Positions 25,715 through 35,005 are shown, numbered from the stretch's first letter. The stretch: 64,000 nt of DNA from Rubrobacter_A sp965214435 (GCA_965214435.1 OZ243960.1:1240001-1304000), one strand, 5' to 3'. Translations and numbers: made by a program. Notes: a model not told the origin generated them from the sequence alone.

Positions 25715-26470
25715 ATGACGTTTACCGAGGAAGTCGCCTGGGTTACCGGGAGCAGCACCGGCATCGGGCGTGCCTGCGCTGTGGCGCTCGCCCGTGAAGG
25801 GTGTAAGGTAGCGGTCCATTACAACCGGAGCGGGGATGAGGCGAAGGAGGTCGTCGGGGAGATAGAGTCTTCGGGGGGCGAGGCGTTGCTCGTCGGGGGT
25901 GACGTTGCGGACGCCGGGGAGGTGAGACGGATGGTGGGGGAGATCGAGTCCAGGTTCGGCCGGCTCGACATCTTGGTAAACAACGCCGGGTCCCTGATCG
26001 AACGCCGCAGCCTCGAAGACATGGACGAAGACCTCTGGGACCGGGTGATGGACGTGAACCTGAAGTCCGTCTACCTCTGTTCCCAGGCGGTTCTGACGCT
26101 GATGAAGCACGGGGGTGGCGGCAAAATTATCAACCTGACCTCTGTCGCGGCAGATACTGGAGGCGGCCCCGGCTCTATCGCCTACGCCGCGTCAAAAGGC
26201 GGCGTGAGCACCCTAACCCGCGCCATGGCTAAAGAACTCGTCTCCGACGGCATCCTGGTCAACGCCGTGGCCCCCGGCATCATAACTACCCCGTTCCACG
26301 AGCAGTTCACGCCCGACGACGTCCGGGAGAAGATGACCGGCTCCATCCCGGCGGGTAGGGAAGGCACACCCGAGGAGACCGCCAGCGCGGTGGTATACCT
26401 GGCTTCTCCGGCGGCGAACTATATAGTAGGGGAGGTTATCGCGGTCAACGGCGGCCTGCTCATGAGCTGA
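25715..26470 (+). CDS. SDR-family oxidoreductase
   Basis: A 251-residue short-chain dehydrogenase of the glucose/3-ketoacyl dehydrogenase type: TGSSTGIG, NNAG, NLTSVA, YAASK and PGIITTPFH. ATG at 25715 is preceded by AGAAGGAG. It follows the lactonase and could generate that enzyme's lactone from a free sugar, giving a sugar dehydrogenase plus lactonase pair. Its last 11 bases overlap the 3' end of the convergent LarA-like gene. Confidence 0.82.
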   Translation: MTFTEEVAWVTGSSTGIGRACAVALAREGCKVAVHYNRSGDEAKEVVGEIESSGGEALLVGGDVADAGEVRRMVGEIESRFGRLDILVNNAGSLIERRSLEDMDEDLWDRVMDVNLKSVYLCSQAVLTLMKHGGGGKIINLTSVAADTGGGPGSIAYAASKGGVSTLTRAMAKELVSDGILVNAVAPGIITTPFHEQFTPDDVREKMTGSIPAGREGTPEETASAVVYLASPAANYIVGEVIAVNGGLLMS

Positions 26471-27755
26471 AAAGTTCCGTAGAAAGCGTCCCGTCCTCCT
26501 CGAAACTCATCGGCCGCGGATCTTCTACGACTCGCAGCCGCTCGTGTTTCTCTACCTCGTCCAGCAGAGCTTCAGAGACCCACATCCGGCGGAGCTTGAG
26601 GGTGTTCTCCACGAACACGAGCCGGGCTTTCTCCGGCGAGACCCCGGCGCACATCTCTAAAGCTGCGGCTATGGCGAGGCGGTCGGTCGGCATGACCATC
26701 GGCAGTTTTACGGGGGCCGGGGTGGTGGATGTCAGGGCGTTAGTGTAGGTTGAGGCCCGGTCCATCGCGCTCGCGAGGCGTTCGGTGGTCACGTCGGCCA
26801 TCCCGACACCGTTCGCGTTGCCGCCGGTCTCTTCCGAGAGGCCGAGAAAGACCATGCGTTCGACCACCGGGCCGCCGGAGGCGTAGGGTGTCGGGTAGCG
26901 GCCGGTCACGTTCGGGTCCGCCCCGTCACCGGAGACGTTCTTGCCGATCTCACCTATCACCAGCACGTCCAACTCGTCGAACGGCAACCGCAACAGATTC
27001 TTCTTGGCCTCCTCCAGCAGCGGGGCCTCGCTGCCTTCAAGGTCCCCGGCCGGTACGGCGACCACCTGGTAGGGTTCCTCGTCCGGAGTCTCCAGGATGC
27101 AGAGCCCGAAGGCTACCTTGCCGGTGTCCACGGCTACCCGGGCCGCCTCGGGGATGGTGCGGTGGATCTCTTCCCAGCCGGCGGAGTGGATCGAGTGCGC
27201 GCCGCGCTGCTTGCCGAGCCCTATGGCGAGCATCTTGGTCGGCCCGCTCTCGACCGTCCCGCGGAACGCCGTGTGCGGCTTGACCCGGTTGACCACCACG
27301 ACCGTGTCGGCCTCGTAGGCGTTCTTGTCCATAAACACCTCGACCCCGGCGTCCGTCTCCCCGAGCTTCACCGGCTCCATCGTGGCCCGCACCGGACAGC
27401 CGACCTCATCCTCGCTCACCCCGAGATGCGCGAGTACCTCCGCCTGCCCTTCGGCGGTCGAGGCCCCGTGACTGCCCATCGCCGGGACCACGAACGGCTC
27501 CGCCCCGGCTTCTTTGAGGAAGTGGACCAGGGCCGCGACCACCTCGCCGACCTTACCGACGCCCCGGCTGCCGACCCCGATAGCTACGCTCCCGGACGGT
27601 AGTTCGACCGCGCCCAGTGTCTCCCCGACCGCAGCCCGGATGTCGGCGATTGCCTCCGGGGAGTCTATCCGCTGCTCGACGAGCGCCACCGGTGGCGGCT
27701 CGACGTTGCCTAGAAGCTCTTCGAACTCTTCTTGTACCGGCTTATCTACCCGCAT
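26460..27755 (-). CDS. LarA-like (DUF2088) nickel-pincer racemase/epimerase family protein
   Basis: About 431 residues of the lactate racemase superfamily. The N-terminal DUF2088 domain shows GSRGVGKV, PAMGSHGASTAEGQ with its histidine, and VKPHTAFRG followed by KMLAIGLGK. The family binds a nickel-pincer nucleotide and interconverts 2-hydroxy acids. It is divergent from lutABC, which suggests interconversion of lactate (or another 2-hydroxy acid) before oxidation. It is a paralogue of the protein at 36013. No LarB/C/E cofactor genes are in the window. ATG at 27755 is preferred for its GGGGTGA site; GTG at 27764 is possible. Confidence 0.75.
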   Translation of the reverse strand: MRVDKPVQEEFEELLGNVEPPPVALVEQRIDSPEAIADIRAAVGETLGAVELPSGSVAIGVGSRGVGKVGEVVAALVHFLKEAGAEPFVVPAMGSHGASTAEGQAEVLAHLGVSEDEVGCPVRATMEPVKLGETDAGVEVFMDKNAYEADTVVVVNRVKPHTAFRGTVESGPTKMLAIGLGKQRGAHSIHSAGWEEIHRTIPEAARVAVDTGKVAFGLCILETPDEEPYQVVAVPAGDLEGSEAPLLEEAKKNLLRLPFDELDVLVIGEIGKNVSGDGADPNVTGRYPTPYASGGPVVERMVFLGLSEETGGNANGVGMADVTTERLASAMDRASTYTNALTSTTPAPVKLPMVMPTDRLAIAAALEMCAGVSPEKARLVFVENTLKLRRMWVSEALLDEVEKHERLRVVEDPRPMSFEEDGTLSTELFSS

Positions 27756-27867
27756 TTCCCTCACCCCTGAGTAAGAAACTCAACGACACAAGTTTATCAA
27801 AGCCAACCACGCAGACCGCCCGTTGATATACTCACCGGAGGTGATCCGGGGACTGAGGAGGCGTCCG

Positions 27868-28608
27868 GTGAGGGTAGCTCTTTTCATACCGTGCTATGTA
27901 GACCTCGTGAACCCCGAGGTGGGTGTAAGCGTGGTGCGCGTCCTCCGCAAGCTCGGTGTGGAAGTCATCTACCCCGGAGGCCAGACCTGCTGCGGCCAGC
28001 CAGCCTTCAACTCCGGCTTTTTCGACGAGGCCCGCGGCGTCGCCCGCCACTTCCTCGACGTCTTCGAGAAGGAGAACTTCGACTATGTGGTCTGCCCGTC
28101 CGGCTCCTGCGCCACGATGGTCTCCCACTACTACCCGTTCCTCTTCAAGGAACGGCCCGAAGAGCGGAGCCGTGCGGAAGCTTTAGGCGGCCGGGTCCGG
28201 GAGTTCTCGGACTTCCTGGTCAACGTGCTCGGCGTCACCGACCTCGGTGCCTCCTACGAGGGGCGGGCCGTATTCCACTGTGGCTGCCACCAGCGGCGGG
28301 AGCTGGGAGTCTTGGAGGAGCCCCTAGAGCTTATTCGGCAGGTAGAGGGCCTGGACCTCCTGGACTGGGAGAACGAGGAACTGTGCTGCGGGTTCGGCGG
28401 CACTTTCGCTGTAAAGATGCCGGATATATCCGCGGCGATGGCCGACGAGAAGATCAAAGCTCTAAGGAGTAGCGGGGCCGACACTCTGGTCTCGTGCGAC
28501 TCCAGTTGCCTGATGCACCTCGCCGGTAGGCTCCGGCGCACGGGGCATAGCACCCGCGTCTACCACCTGGCCGAGATCCTGGACCCCGAAAACGGAAAGG
28601 CCCCTTAA
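27868..28608 (+). CDS. lutA: L-lactate utilisation protein LutA
   Basis: A 246-residue protein with two CCG domains: CYVD...CCGQPAFN in the first half and HCGCH...CCGFGG...CDSSC in the second. These cysteines bind Fe-S or heterodisulfide-type centres in the LutABC iron-sulfur complex that oxidises L-lactate to pyruvate. GTG at 27868 is chosen for its GAGGAGG site and because LutA proteins begin at VxLFIPCY. Gene order lutA-lutB-lutC with gaps of 4 and 1 bases confirms the operon. Confidence 0.93.
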   Translation: MRVALFIPCYVDLVNPEVGVSVVRVLRKLGVEVIYPGGQTCCGQPAFNSGFFDEARGVARHFLDVFEKENFDYVVCPSGSCATMVSHYYPFLFKERPEERSRAEALGGRVREFSDFLVNVLGVTDLGASYEGRAVFHCGCHQRRELGVLEEPLELIRQVEGLDLLDWENEELCCGFGGTFAVKMPDISAAMADEKIKALRSSGADTLVSCDSSCLMHLAGRLRRTGHSTRVYHLAEILDPENGKAP

Positions 28609-28612
28609 CGTT

Positions 28613-30082
28613 ATGGAGACGAAGAAACCCGCCCGCGAGCGCGAGACCGAAGACCGGCGCAACGAGGGGATAGCCAGCAAGGTAGAAGGTTTCAACGAGC
28701 GTGGTCGCAAAGCCGCAGCGGACGAGGAACTGCACGACGCGGTCGAGTTCTTTACCAAAAAGTCCGTCGAAACGCGGAACGCGGCGCTCGGAGCCTTGCC
28801 GGAAGCGCCGGAGCTGCGGGAGCGGGCGTACCATATAAAGCAGGAGACCATGTCGAACCTCGACCGGTATCTCGCGCAGATGGCCGACGCGGTCGAGACG
28901 CGGGGCGGCAACGTCTTTTTCGCCCGCGACGGGGAGGACGCGGTCCGGTACGTCGGGGAGCTGGCGCGGCGGCGGGGGGCGAAGGTCGTCGCCAAGTCTA
29001 AAAGTATGGCGACCGAGGAGATAGAGCTGAACCGGCGTCTGGAGGAAAATTACGCGGACCTCGACCTTGAGATCGTGGAGACCGACCTCGGCGAGTGGAT
29101 CGCCCAGCTAGCCGGCGACCACCCGTCGCACATCGTCGGTCCCATCCTGCACATGAACCGCCACCAGGTCGCGGACATCCTTTCCGGGGTGGCTGGCGAG
29201 GAGTTGCCGCCGAACGTCGAAGATCTGGCGCAGTTCGCCCGCCAGCGCCTGCGGGAGAAGTTCCTGACGGCGGAGATCGGCATTTCCGGGGCTAACTTCG
29301 GGGTCGCCGAGACTGGCACCATCTGCATGGTCACCAACGAGGGCAACGGTCGGCTCGTCACCAGCGTCCCGCCGGTCCACGTGGTCGTCATGGGCATAGA
29401 GAAACTAATTCCGCGCTTTTCAGATCTCTCGGTATTTACGCAGCTACTCGCCCGCAGCGGGACCGGCCAGAAACTGACCGTCTACACCAACTTCATCACC
29501 GGACCGCGAGACGCGGGTGAGCTGGACGGGGCCGAGGAAATGCACCTGATCCTGCTGGACAACGGCCGCTCGGAGCTTCTCGGCACTGAGTTCGAGGAAG
29601 CCCTCTACTGCATCCGCTGCGGGGCTTGCCTGAACGTCTGCCCCGTCTACCGCCAGACCGGCGGCCACGCCTACGGATCGACCTACTCCGGCCCGATAGG
29701 AGCGGTCATAACTCCGCTCCTCAAAGGTAACCAGGAAGCCAGAGACCTGCCGCACGCCTCTTCCCTCTGCGGCGCCTGCTCCGAAGCGTGCCCGGTTGGC
29801 ATCCCGCTGCACGAGTTGCTCCTGAAACTCCGTAACCGCCAGGTAGAAGAAGGGCTTGCGGGCAAGGCTCAGCAGGTAGCCTTCAAGGGCTTCGAGAACA
29901 CAATGAAGAGCCCCGCGCTCTACAAGATATCCGGTAAAGCCGGGCGTGCCGCCCAGAAGCCGCTCGTGAAAGACGGCTCCGTAAGGCCGCTACCTGGTCC
30001 TTTGAGTGGCTGGACCAAGAACCGGGACCTGCCACCGCTCGCCGAAAAGTCGTTCCGCGAGTTGTGGGAAGAGGGGATCTAG
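28613..30082 (+). CDS. lutB: L-lactate utilisation iron-sulfur protein LutB
   Basis: A 489-residue protein: an N-terminal LUD domain (FFARDGEDAV, AKSKSMATEEI, ISGANFGVAETGTI) followed by two 4Fe-4S clusters CIRCGACLNVCP (near 330) and CGACSEACP (near 385) and a C-terminal domain. It transfers electrons from lactate toward the quinone pool as part of LutABC at the membrane. Length and motif order are normal for the family. Its gene sits four bases after lutA. Confidence 0.94.
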   Translation: METKKPARERETEDRRNEGIASKVEGFNERGRKAAADEELHDAVEFFTKKSVETRNAALGALPEAPELRERAYHIKQETMSNLDRYLAQMADAVETRGGNVFFARDGEDAVRYVGELARRRGAKVVAKSKSMATEEIELNRRLEENYADLDLEIVETDLGEWIAQLAGDHPSHIVGPILHMNRHQVADILSGVAGEELPPNVEDLAQFARQRLREKFLTAEIGISGANFGVAETGTICMVTNEGNGRLVTSVPPVHVVVMGIEKLIPRFSDLSVFTQLLARSGTGQKLTVYTNFITGPRDAGELDGAEEMHLILLDNGRSELLGTEFEEALYCIRCGACLNVCPVYRQTGGHAYGSTYSGPIGAVITPLLKGNQEARDLPHASSLCGACSEACPVGIPLHELLLKLRNRQVEEGLAGKAQQVAFKGFENTMKSPALYKISGKAGRAAQKPLVKDGSVRPLPGPLSGWTKNRDLPPLAEKSFRELWEEGI

Positions 30083-30083
30083 G

Positions 30084-30758
30084 TTGGCCGACCGCGCAGA
30101 GTTCCTCCAGTCCATCCGCGACCGGACCAAAGTTGGGCGTTACGCCCCGACCAAAGCCCCCGACGTAGCCTGGACCCGTACCGGAGCGCCGCAGGAAAGA
30201 GAGCCGATACAGGACCCACCGGCCCGCTTCTTGGAAGAGCTGGAAGCCCTCGGCGGACACGGTAAACGGGTGGAGAGCGGCGAAGAAGCCCGGGACTACA
30301 TCCTGGCCCTGGCCCGGGAGCGGGAAGCGAAGCTCCTTGTCCGGTGGGACGTCGAAGAGTTGGAAAATCTTGGGGTGGACGGGCCTCTTCAGGAGGCTGG
30401 GGTCGAGGTCGCGACCTGGAAAGAAGGCTTCGGGGACTTCCGGGAGGTCGCCGGGAAGGCGGACATCGGGCTCTCGACCGCCGACTATGCCATAGCTGAG
30501 ACCGGCAGCCTGGTTCTGACCGGCGGCCCCGGCAAGGGCCGCACCGTGACGCTCCTGCCACCGAGCTACGTGGCCGTCTTGCCCGTGGATAGGATCCTAT
30601 CCACGGTGCCGGAAGCCATCGAGTTGTACGCCGATGGTGGAGGGTTACCAGCCAACGTTTGCTTCCACAGCGGACCCAGCCGCTCAGGGGATATCGAGAT
30701 GTCGCTCGCCATCGGGGTGCATGGACCGGGAGACGTGCACGTAGTGCTGGTGGGTTAG
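30084..30758 (+). CDS. lutC: L-lactate utilisation protein LutC
   Basis: A 224-residue LUD-domain protein (IGLSTADYAIAETGSLVL, VAVLPVDRIL, then the C-terminal GPSRSGDIE). It completes LutABC. The start is TTG at 30084, one base after the lutB stop, with GAGGGG upstream; the frame also extends into lutB, which is not meaningful. Regulation is not visible: no GntR-type LutR is in the window. Confidence 0.9.
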   Translation: MADRAEFLQSIRDRTKVGRYAPTKAPDVAWTRTGAPQEREPIQDPPARFLEELEALGGHGKRVESGEEARDYILALAREREAKLLVRWDVEELENLGVDGPLQEAGVEVATWKEGFGDFREVAGKADIGLSTADYAIAETGSLVLTGGPGKGRTVTLLPPSYVAVLPVDRILSTVPEAIELYADGGGLPANVCFHSGPSRSGDIEMSLAIGVHGPGDVHVVLVG

Positions 30759-30856
30759 GAGTACGGTTACCGGGCGCGGGACCGATGGGTGCGCCCGCGC
30801 TCGTGTTAGCATTACGAACATCTGTCAGTAGCCAGAGCAATAGGAGGAGTGGCTGC

Positions 30857-32407
30857 GTGACTACCGTTGAGGGTTTCCAAAAAGTCACCGGAGAGGGCCG
30901 CGGGTCAGAACGGCACCTGCGGGTAGCGGTTGTGGGCGCTGGTTTTAGCGGGTTGTCCGTTGCTTCGCGGCTGCGGGAGCAGGGGGAGACAGACTTCGTC
31001 GTCTTAGAGCGCGGTGGTAGTGTGGGCGGAGTGTGGCGGGACAACACTTACCCCGGTGTGGCGTGCGACGTGCCGTCTCACCTGTACTCGCTGTCTTTCG
31101 CGCCGAACCCCGGGTGGGACCGGGCTTTCTCTCCAGGAGAGGACATCCAGGAGTACCTGGAGTCGGTTGTCAAGGATCAGGGACTGGAGACCTGGATTCA
31201 CCTGAACGAGGAGGTTCTGGACGCGGTGTGGGACGCCGCCGGCAGCCTGTGGCGCATCACCACGACGCACGGACGTCTGAGCGCTGAAGTCCTGGTGGTC
31301 TGCGCCGGTCCGCTCACCGAACCTGTCTTTCCCGACGTTCCCGGGCTGGAAAACTTTGGAGGGAAGGTACTCCACTCGGGTCGCTGGGACGACTCGTACG
31401 ACCTCGCTGGTAAGCGGGTCGCCGTCGTCGGGACCGGGGCTTCGGCGGTCCAGATAGTGCCGGAGCTTCAGCCGGTGGTGGAGAGGCTCGTGGTCTTTCA
31501 GAGGACTCCCGGCTGGGTCTTGCCCCGACTGAACCGGCGGATCACGGACTTCGAGAAGCGTATTCTGCTCGCCTGGCCGCCGCTCACGAAACTCTACCGG
31601 ACGGGCCAGTTCCTTTTCCGGGATTTGTTGAACTACCGCATGATCCGGCGCAACCGCTTTGTGCGCCGGCTTTTTGAAGCGTGGTCCCAATCGGTGCTGC
31701 GGAAGCAGATAAGCGACCCCGAGTTGCGCGCCAGGCTTACGCCGGACTACGAGATTGGCTGCAAGCGCGTCCTCATAACCGACGACTTCTATCCCGCCCT
31801 CGACCAACCGAACGTAGACCTCGTCGCCAGCGGGGTGCGGGAAATTCGCGAAGACGGTATCGTCTCGGACGACGGCACCAGCCACGAGGTAGACGCCATC
31901 GTCTTCGCGACGGGCTTTGACACCACGGCGCCGCCGATCTACCAGCGCATCCGGGGCCGCGACGGCCGCTCTATAGACGGCGTCTGGAGAGGTCAACCCC
32001 GCTTCCACCGGGCTACGACCATCGCGGGATTCCCGAATCTCTTCAACCTGTGCGGTCCGGGGACCGGCTCCGGTCACGGCTCGATGGTCTGGAAGGCCGA
32101 GTCGCAGACGGCCTACGTAATGGACGCGCTGCGGGTGATGCGCGAGAGAAGGCTATCCAGCCTTGAGGTGCTCCCCGAAGTACAGGACCGTTACATGCGG
32201 TGGGCCGGTGAAGATTTGGGCGAGACGGTGTGGGCGCGAGGCGGCTGCCAGAGCTGGTACCTCGACGAGGGCGGGCGGCCGACCCTCATGTGGCCGCGGA
32301 CGATGTGGGGCTTCCGCCGCATGTTGCGCCGCTTCGACCCCGAGCACTACCGTTTGCGAGCCGCTGTAAAGGCCGCCAGGTCCGGTAGCGCCGCGAGTAC
32401 CCGGTGA
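30857..32407 (+). CDS. Flavin-containing monooxygenase, Baeyer-Villiger type
   Basis: A 516-residue FAD/NADPH monooxygenase. The FAD motif GAGFSG is near residue 30, the Baeyer-Villiger fingerprint FGGKVLHSGRWD near 160 is followed by the NADPH motif GTGASAVQ, and FATGFD near 355 is the third motif. GTG has an AGGAGGAG site. It lies 98 bases after lutC and ends before a strong hairpin, so it may belong to the lut transcript or be separate. The ketone substrate is unknown. Confidence 0.85.
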   Translation: MTTVEGFQKVTGEGRGSERHLRVAVVGAGFSGLSVASRLREQGETDFVVLERGGSVGGVWRDNTYPGVACDVPSHLYSLSFAPNPGWDRAFSPGEDIQEYLESVVKDQGLETWIHLNEEVLDAVWDAAGSLWRITTTHGRLSAEVLVVCAGPLTEPVFPDVPGLENFGGKVLHSGRWDDSYDLAGKRVAVVGTGASAVQIVPELQPVVERLVVFQRTPGWVLPRLNRRITDFEKRILLAWPPLTKLYRTGQFLFRDLLNYRMIRRNRFVRRLFEAWSQSVLRKQISDPELRARLTPDYEIGCKRVLITDDFYPALDQPNVDLVASGVREIREDGIVSDDGTSHEVDAIVFATGFDTTAPPIYQRIRGRDGRSIDGVWRGQPRFHRATTIAGFPNLFNLCGPGTGSGHGSMVWKAESQTAYVMDALRVMRERRLSSLEVLPEVQDRYMRWAGEDLGETVWARGGCQSWYLDEGGRPTLMWPRTMWGFRRMLRRFDPEHYRLRAAVKAARSGSAASTR

Positions 32408-32484
32408 CGCGCCGGTTGTTCTCGTGTCCCTCCTCTTCGGGCTGCAGACCTTCCGCGCGAGGTTTCATCGTCGTTTCGGCCTGA

Positions 32485-32516
32485 GCGGGGCCGGGCGTGA
32501 TCTTGCCCGGCCCCGC
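32485..32516. terminator. Strong GC hairpin between convergent genes
   Basis: Perfect 12-bp arms GCGGGGCCGGGC / GCCCGGCCCCGC around an 8-base loop, placed between two converging genes (monooxygenase and NlpC/P60). No T-run follows on either strand, so termination would be hairpin-only or rho-assisted. Confidence 0.55.
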
Positions 32517-32587
32517 TGGGTATAAGCCCCGCCGTGGAGTAGCTGTACGGTTGCGGGCGGGACCCCGTTGGTATCTACGACCGCGGA

Positions 32588-33154
32588 TCAGTTGACGAGT
32601 CTCCAGGCTCCGAGGTAGGTGGGATCCGTGTAGTACATAGGGGTAACGCTCGTAGACATGGTCACCATGTTAGCGTGAACGATGTAGCCGTTTCCCAGGT
32701 CGATAGCGACGTGGCCTCCAGTGCCGTCTCCCGGAGCGCCCCAGACGTGGACGTCTCCGGCCTGCGGTGGTCCGTAGACCGGCACACCGTAGTACGGTAG
32801 GGCGGTGGGCATGTCGGGTAGTTCAAAGCCAAACTTCTTGAAAACGGTCGTGGTAAGGCACGTACAATCCATCTGCCATCCCGGAGCGCAAGCCTCGGGA
32901 CCACCGAGAACGTAGGGAACGCCCTCGTACTTGAGGGCTTCTTTGACTATCTGCTGGCCGACCGGGTTGCCCGACCCTGGGGTCTTCTCCCGGGCCTCGG
33001 CTACGGACCCCAGCAAAAGACCGGAGAAAAAAGCCGTTGCCGTAAACGCGATAGCGCTCAATAAGAGCCGGGGTAGCCAGGGACTACCGGCGGTCCGGCA
33101 GAACCCTAGAGCGCCGCGAGGGTCCGTGTGGAGGTCTTTGGGCCGTTGGTTCAT
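32588..33154 (-). CDS. NlpC/P60 family peptidoglycan hydrolase
   Basis: A 188-residue exported or membrane-anchored protein: hydrophobic segment at about 29-52 ending in AEA (possible signal cleavage), then an NlpC/P60 domain. The catalytic cysteine C97 is in MDCTCL (usually DCSG), the histidine H148 in GGHVAID, and H160 in YIVHAN. It would cut peptide cross-links in the cell wall. ATG at 33154 has an AGAGGAGA site; the frame extends upstream without a ribosome site. The second cysteine C99 next to the nucleophile is unusual. Confidence 0.85.
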   Translation of the reverse strand: MNQRPKDLHTDPRGALGFCRTAGSPWLPRLLLSAIAFTATAFFSGLLLGSVAEAREKTPGSGNPVGQQIVKEALKYEGVPYVLGGPEACAPGWQMDCTCLTTTVFKKFGFELPDMPTALPYYGVPVYGPPQAGDVHVWGAPGDGTGGHVAIDLGNGYIVHANMVTMSTSVTPMYYTDPTYLGAWRLVN

Positions 33155-33362
33155 GCTGTCTCCTCTGTCGTGGCCTGACTCCCGACAGAGAAACATCCGG
33201 CTATGAAACCCCTATAAACTTTTAGTGAGTCTTCTATGAACTTCTGGTTGCCCGGAACCTCCGGGCGTGCTGTTCACCCTGAATTTCAGCAGAAAGTTGA
33301 CCTCAATAGCGTTCGAGGCCGTTCGTAGGTCCTTTACTCCTCCTACGAATAACCTTCACGGG
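33155..33362. other. Intergenic region with two small hairpins
   Basis: No gene is seen. Two short stem-loops are present: GCCCGGA-acc-TCCGGGC near 33249, and TTCGTAGG...CCTACGAA near 33325-33352. The second could be a weak terminator for the degraded frame at 33363. The stretch up to 33788 carries only that degraded frame. Confidence 0.5.
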
Positions 33363-33600
33363 TTAAGCCGCGCCTTTCGACTGCTTGCGGCGGGACCACA
33401 GCCAGACGACGAGGACGAAGATTGCCGTTCCGGCCGGTTTGATGAGCCATCCCCACCCAGTTAAGGTTCCGACGACGAGGTCTTGGACGGCTTCGTCCCC
33501 GAAGAACATTTCCAGGGCTACCTAGACTACGAGAGGTACCGTCAGGGCGAGGCTGATACCGAGGAGCCACAGGTTGCCGTCCGAGACGCCGGCCAGCGCG
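33363..33600 (-). pseudogene. Degraded small membrane protein
   Basis: On the minus strand one frame reads as a two-helix membrane protein (LWLLGISLALTVPLVV, then GWGWLIKPAGTAIFVLVVWLW and a basic end KQSKG) ending in TAA at 33363-33365. An in-frame TAG sits at 33522-33524. Upstream there is a GGAGGAGG site with an ATG that is in another frame. The pattern suggests a small membrane gene broken by a nonsense mutation and a frameshift. I do not recognise its family; the alternative is a 47-residue protein starting after the TAG. Confidence 0.35.
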
Positions 33601-33788
33601 ACAACGTTGCGGCTCGTAGTGTCAGCCGTGCATCCTCCTCCGCTCCCTTTCCCCACTGATCAGAAGCTATCCACGCCGGATGTTATTGAACCGTGCGGGG
33701 CGTCGTGTCAACGTGGAACGAAGTTTTCAACGCCGCTTTCCGGAAGGTGGTATCTTTGATCTACCTGAAACTCTGGCGGGTGGGAGCC

Positions 33789-35003
33789 ATGCGGGTAGCT
33801 ATAATAGCCGACGACCTGACCGGCGCGACCGACTCCGGGGTACAGTTTACCCGGGCCGGCTACCGCGTGGCCGTGGTATTTCGGGGCTCTTCCATGCCGC
33901 CCGCCGAAGCGGCCGACGTTGTAGTCGTGGACACCGATTCCCGGTCGCTTTCTCCCGACCGCGCTCGTGAGAGGGTACGGGAAGCCGGCAGGAACTTCGG
34001 GGAGTCCTGGATCTTCTTTAAGAAAGTAGACTCTACATTGCGAGGACCGTTCTCCGCGGAGGTGGCGGCGGCCCTGCGAGAAAGCGGGCGCGAAAAAGCG
34101 GTCGTAGCACCGGCGTTTCCCGAAAGCGGCCGGACGACCCGAAACGGCGTCCAGATGGTCCACGGCGTCCCCGTACACGAGACCGAGTTCGCCGACGATC
34201 CGCGAACACCCATCCGCGAGGGACACATACCGTCGCTGCTAACCAACGCGGGGCTGCGCGCTGGAAGGGTGCTGGGCGTGGAGAACCTCGGCGAGCCGAG
34301 TCTAATCCGCGCCGCGCTGGACGCCCCCGAACATGAGTGCCTGGTGGCCGACGCGGAGACCGGGGACCACCTGAAAGCCCTCGTAAAAGCGATCCCGGAC
34401 CCGTCGGAAGTCCTCTGGGTAGGGTCCGCCGGGCTCGCGCTGGCGATCGGCGAGTCTTATCCGGGTCCAGGCTTTGAGTCCGATATATCAGGAGAGCCGG
34501 CCGGCCGGGTGCTCGCGGTCGTGGGCAGTATGAGCGGGGTAGCGACCGAACAGCGCCGCCGACTCTCGGAGGAACCGGGCGTGGCGGAGGTGGTTCTGGA
34601 ACTGCCGCCGGACGCCGGGGCGATCGAAAGAGCTTTACAGAGCGCCCGGGCCGCCCTCAGCGGGGGTGAGCGGGTCATTCTGTATCCCGGTGAAGGTACT
34701 GCGGCCGGTGGAATCGCGGAGCCTATAGTCGAGGGGTTGGCGGAGGTCGTGCGTAGTCTCTCCGAAGAGGACTTTTTCGACGCGCTGGTGCTCACCGGCG
34801 GGGATACGGCAGTAAACGTCGCCCGCGCGGTCGGGGCGGAGGGTATTATGCTGGAAGACGAAATCGAACCCGGCGTGCCCGCGGGAACCCTGATCGGACC
34901 TCGCCCGTACCGGGTGGTTACCAAGGCCGGAGGCTTCGGGGACCGCGATACGCTGCACCATGCCGTGCGTTTCCTGATGGGTGAGAAAGAAAGGACTCTA
35001 TAA
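33789..35003 (+). CDS. Four-carbon acid sugar kinase (DUF1537), probable threonate/erythronate kinase
   Basis: A 404-residue DUF1537 kinase. Marks include the N-terminal IADDLTGATDSG, FKKVDSTLRG (near 78), WVGSAGLA (near 220), the VVGSMSG region and the C-terminal TGGDTA and KAGGFGD. It phosphorylates D-threonate, L-threonate or D-erythronate at C4. ATG at 33789 (MRVAIIADD) is chosen with GGGTGGGAG upstream; longer starts lack one. Directly followed (2-base gap) by a PdxA2 dehydrogenase, which in known pathways oxidises the 4-phospho acid; that pairing favours D-threonate or D-erythronate. Confidence 0.88.
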   Translation: MRVAIIADDLTGATDSGVQFTRAGYRVAVVFRGSSMPPAEAADVVVVDTDSRSLSPDRARERVREAGRNFGESWIFFKKVDSTLRGPFSAEVAAALRESGREKAVVAPAFPESGRTTRNGVQMVHGVPVHETEFADDPRTPIREGHIPSLLTNAGLRAGRVLGVENLGEPSLIRAALDAPEHECLVADAETGDHLKALVKAIPDPSEVLWVGSAGLALAIGESYPGPGFESDISGEPAGRVLAVVGSMSGVATEQRRRLSEEPGVAEVVLELPPDAGAIERALQSARAALSGGERVILYPGEGTAAGGIAEPIVEGLAEVVRSLSEEDFFDALVLTGGDTAVNVARAVGAEGIMLEDEIEPGVPAGTLIGPRPYRVVTKAGGFGDRDTLHHAVRFLMGEKERTL

Positions 35004-35005
35004 CC

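Noticed and set aside
26750..27283. Arginine-rich plus-strand frame over the LarA-like gene
   Set aside because: Composition (Arg/Ser/Pro-rich) is typical of antisense shadows in GC-rich genes; the opposite strand carries a conserved protein.
33155..33340. ydaO (c-di-AMP) riboswitch ahead of the NlpC/P60 gene
   Set aside because: The family often has one in actinobacteria, but none of its conserved sequence blocks can be found here.
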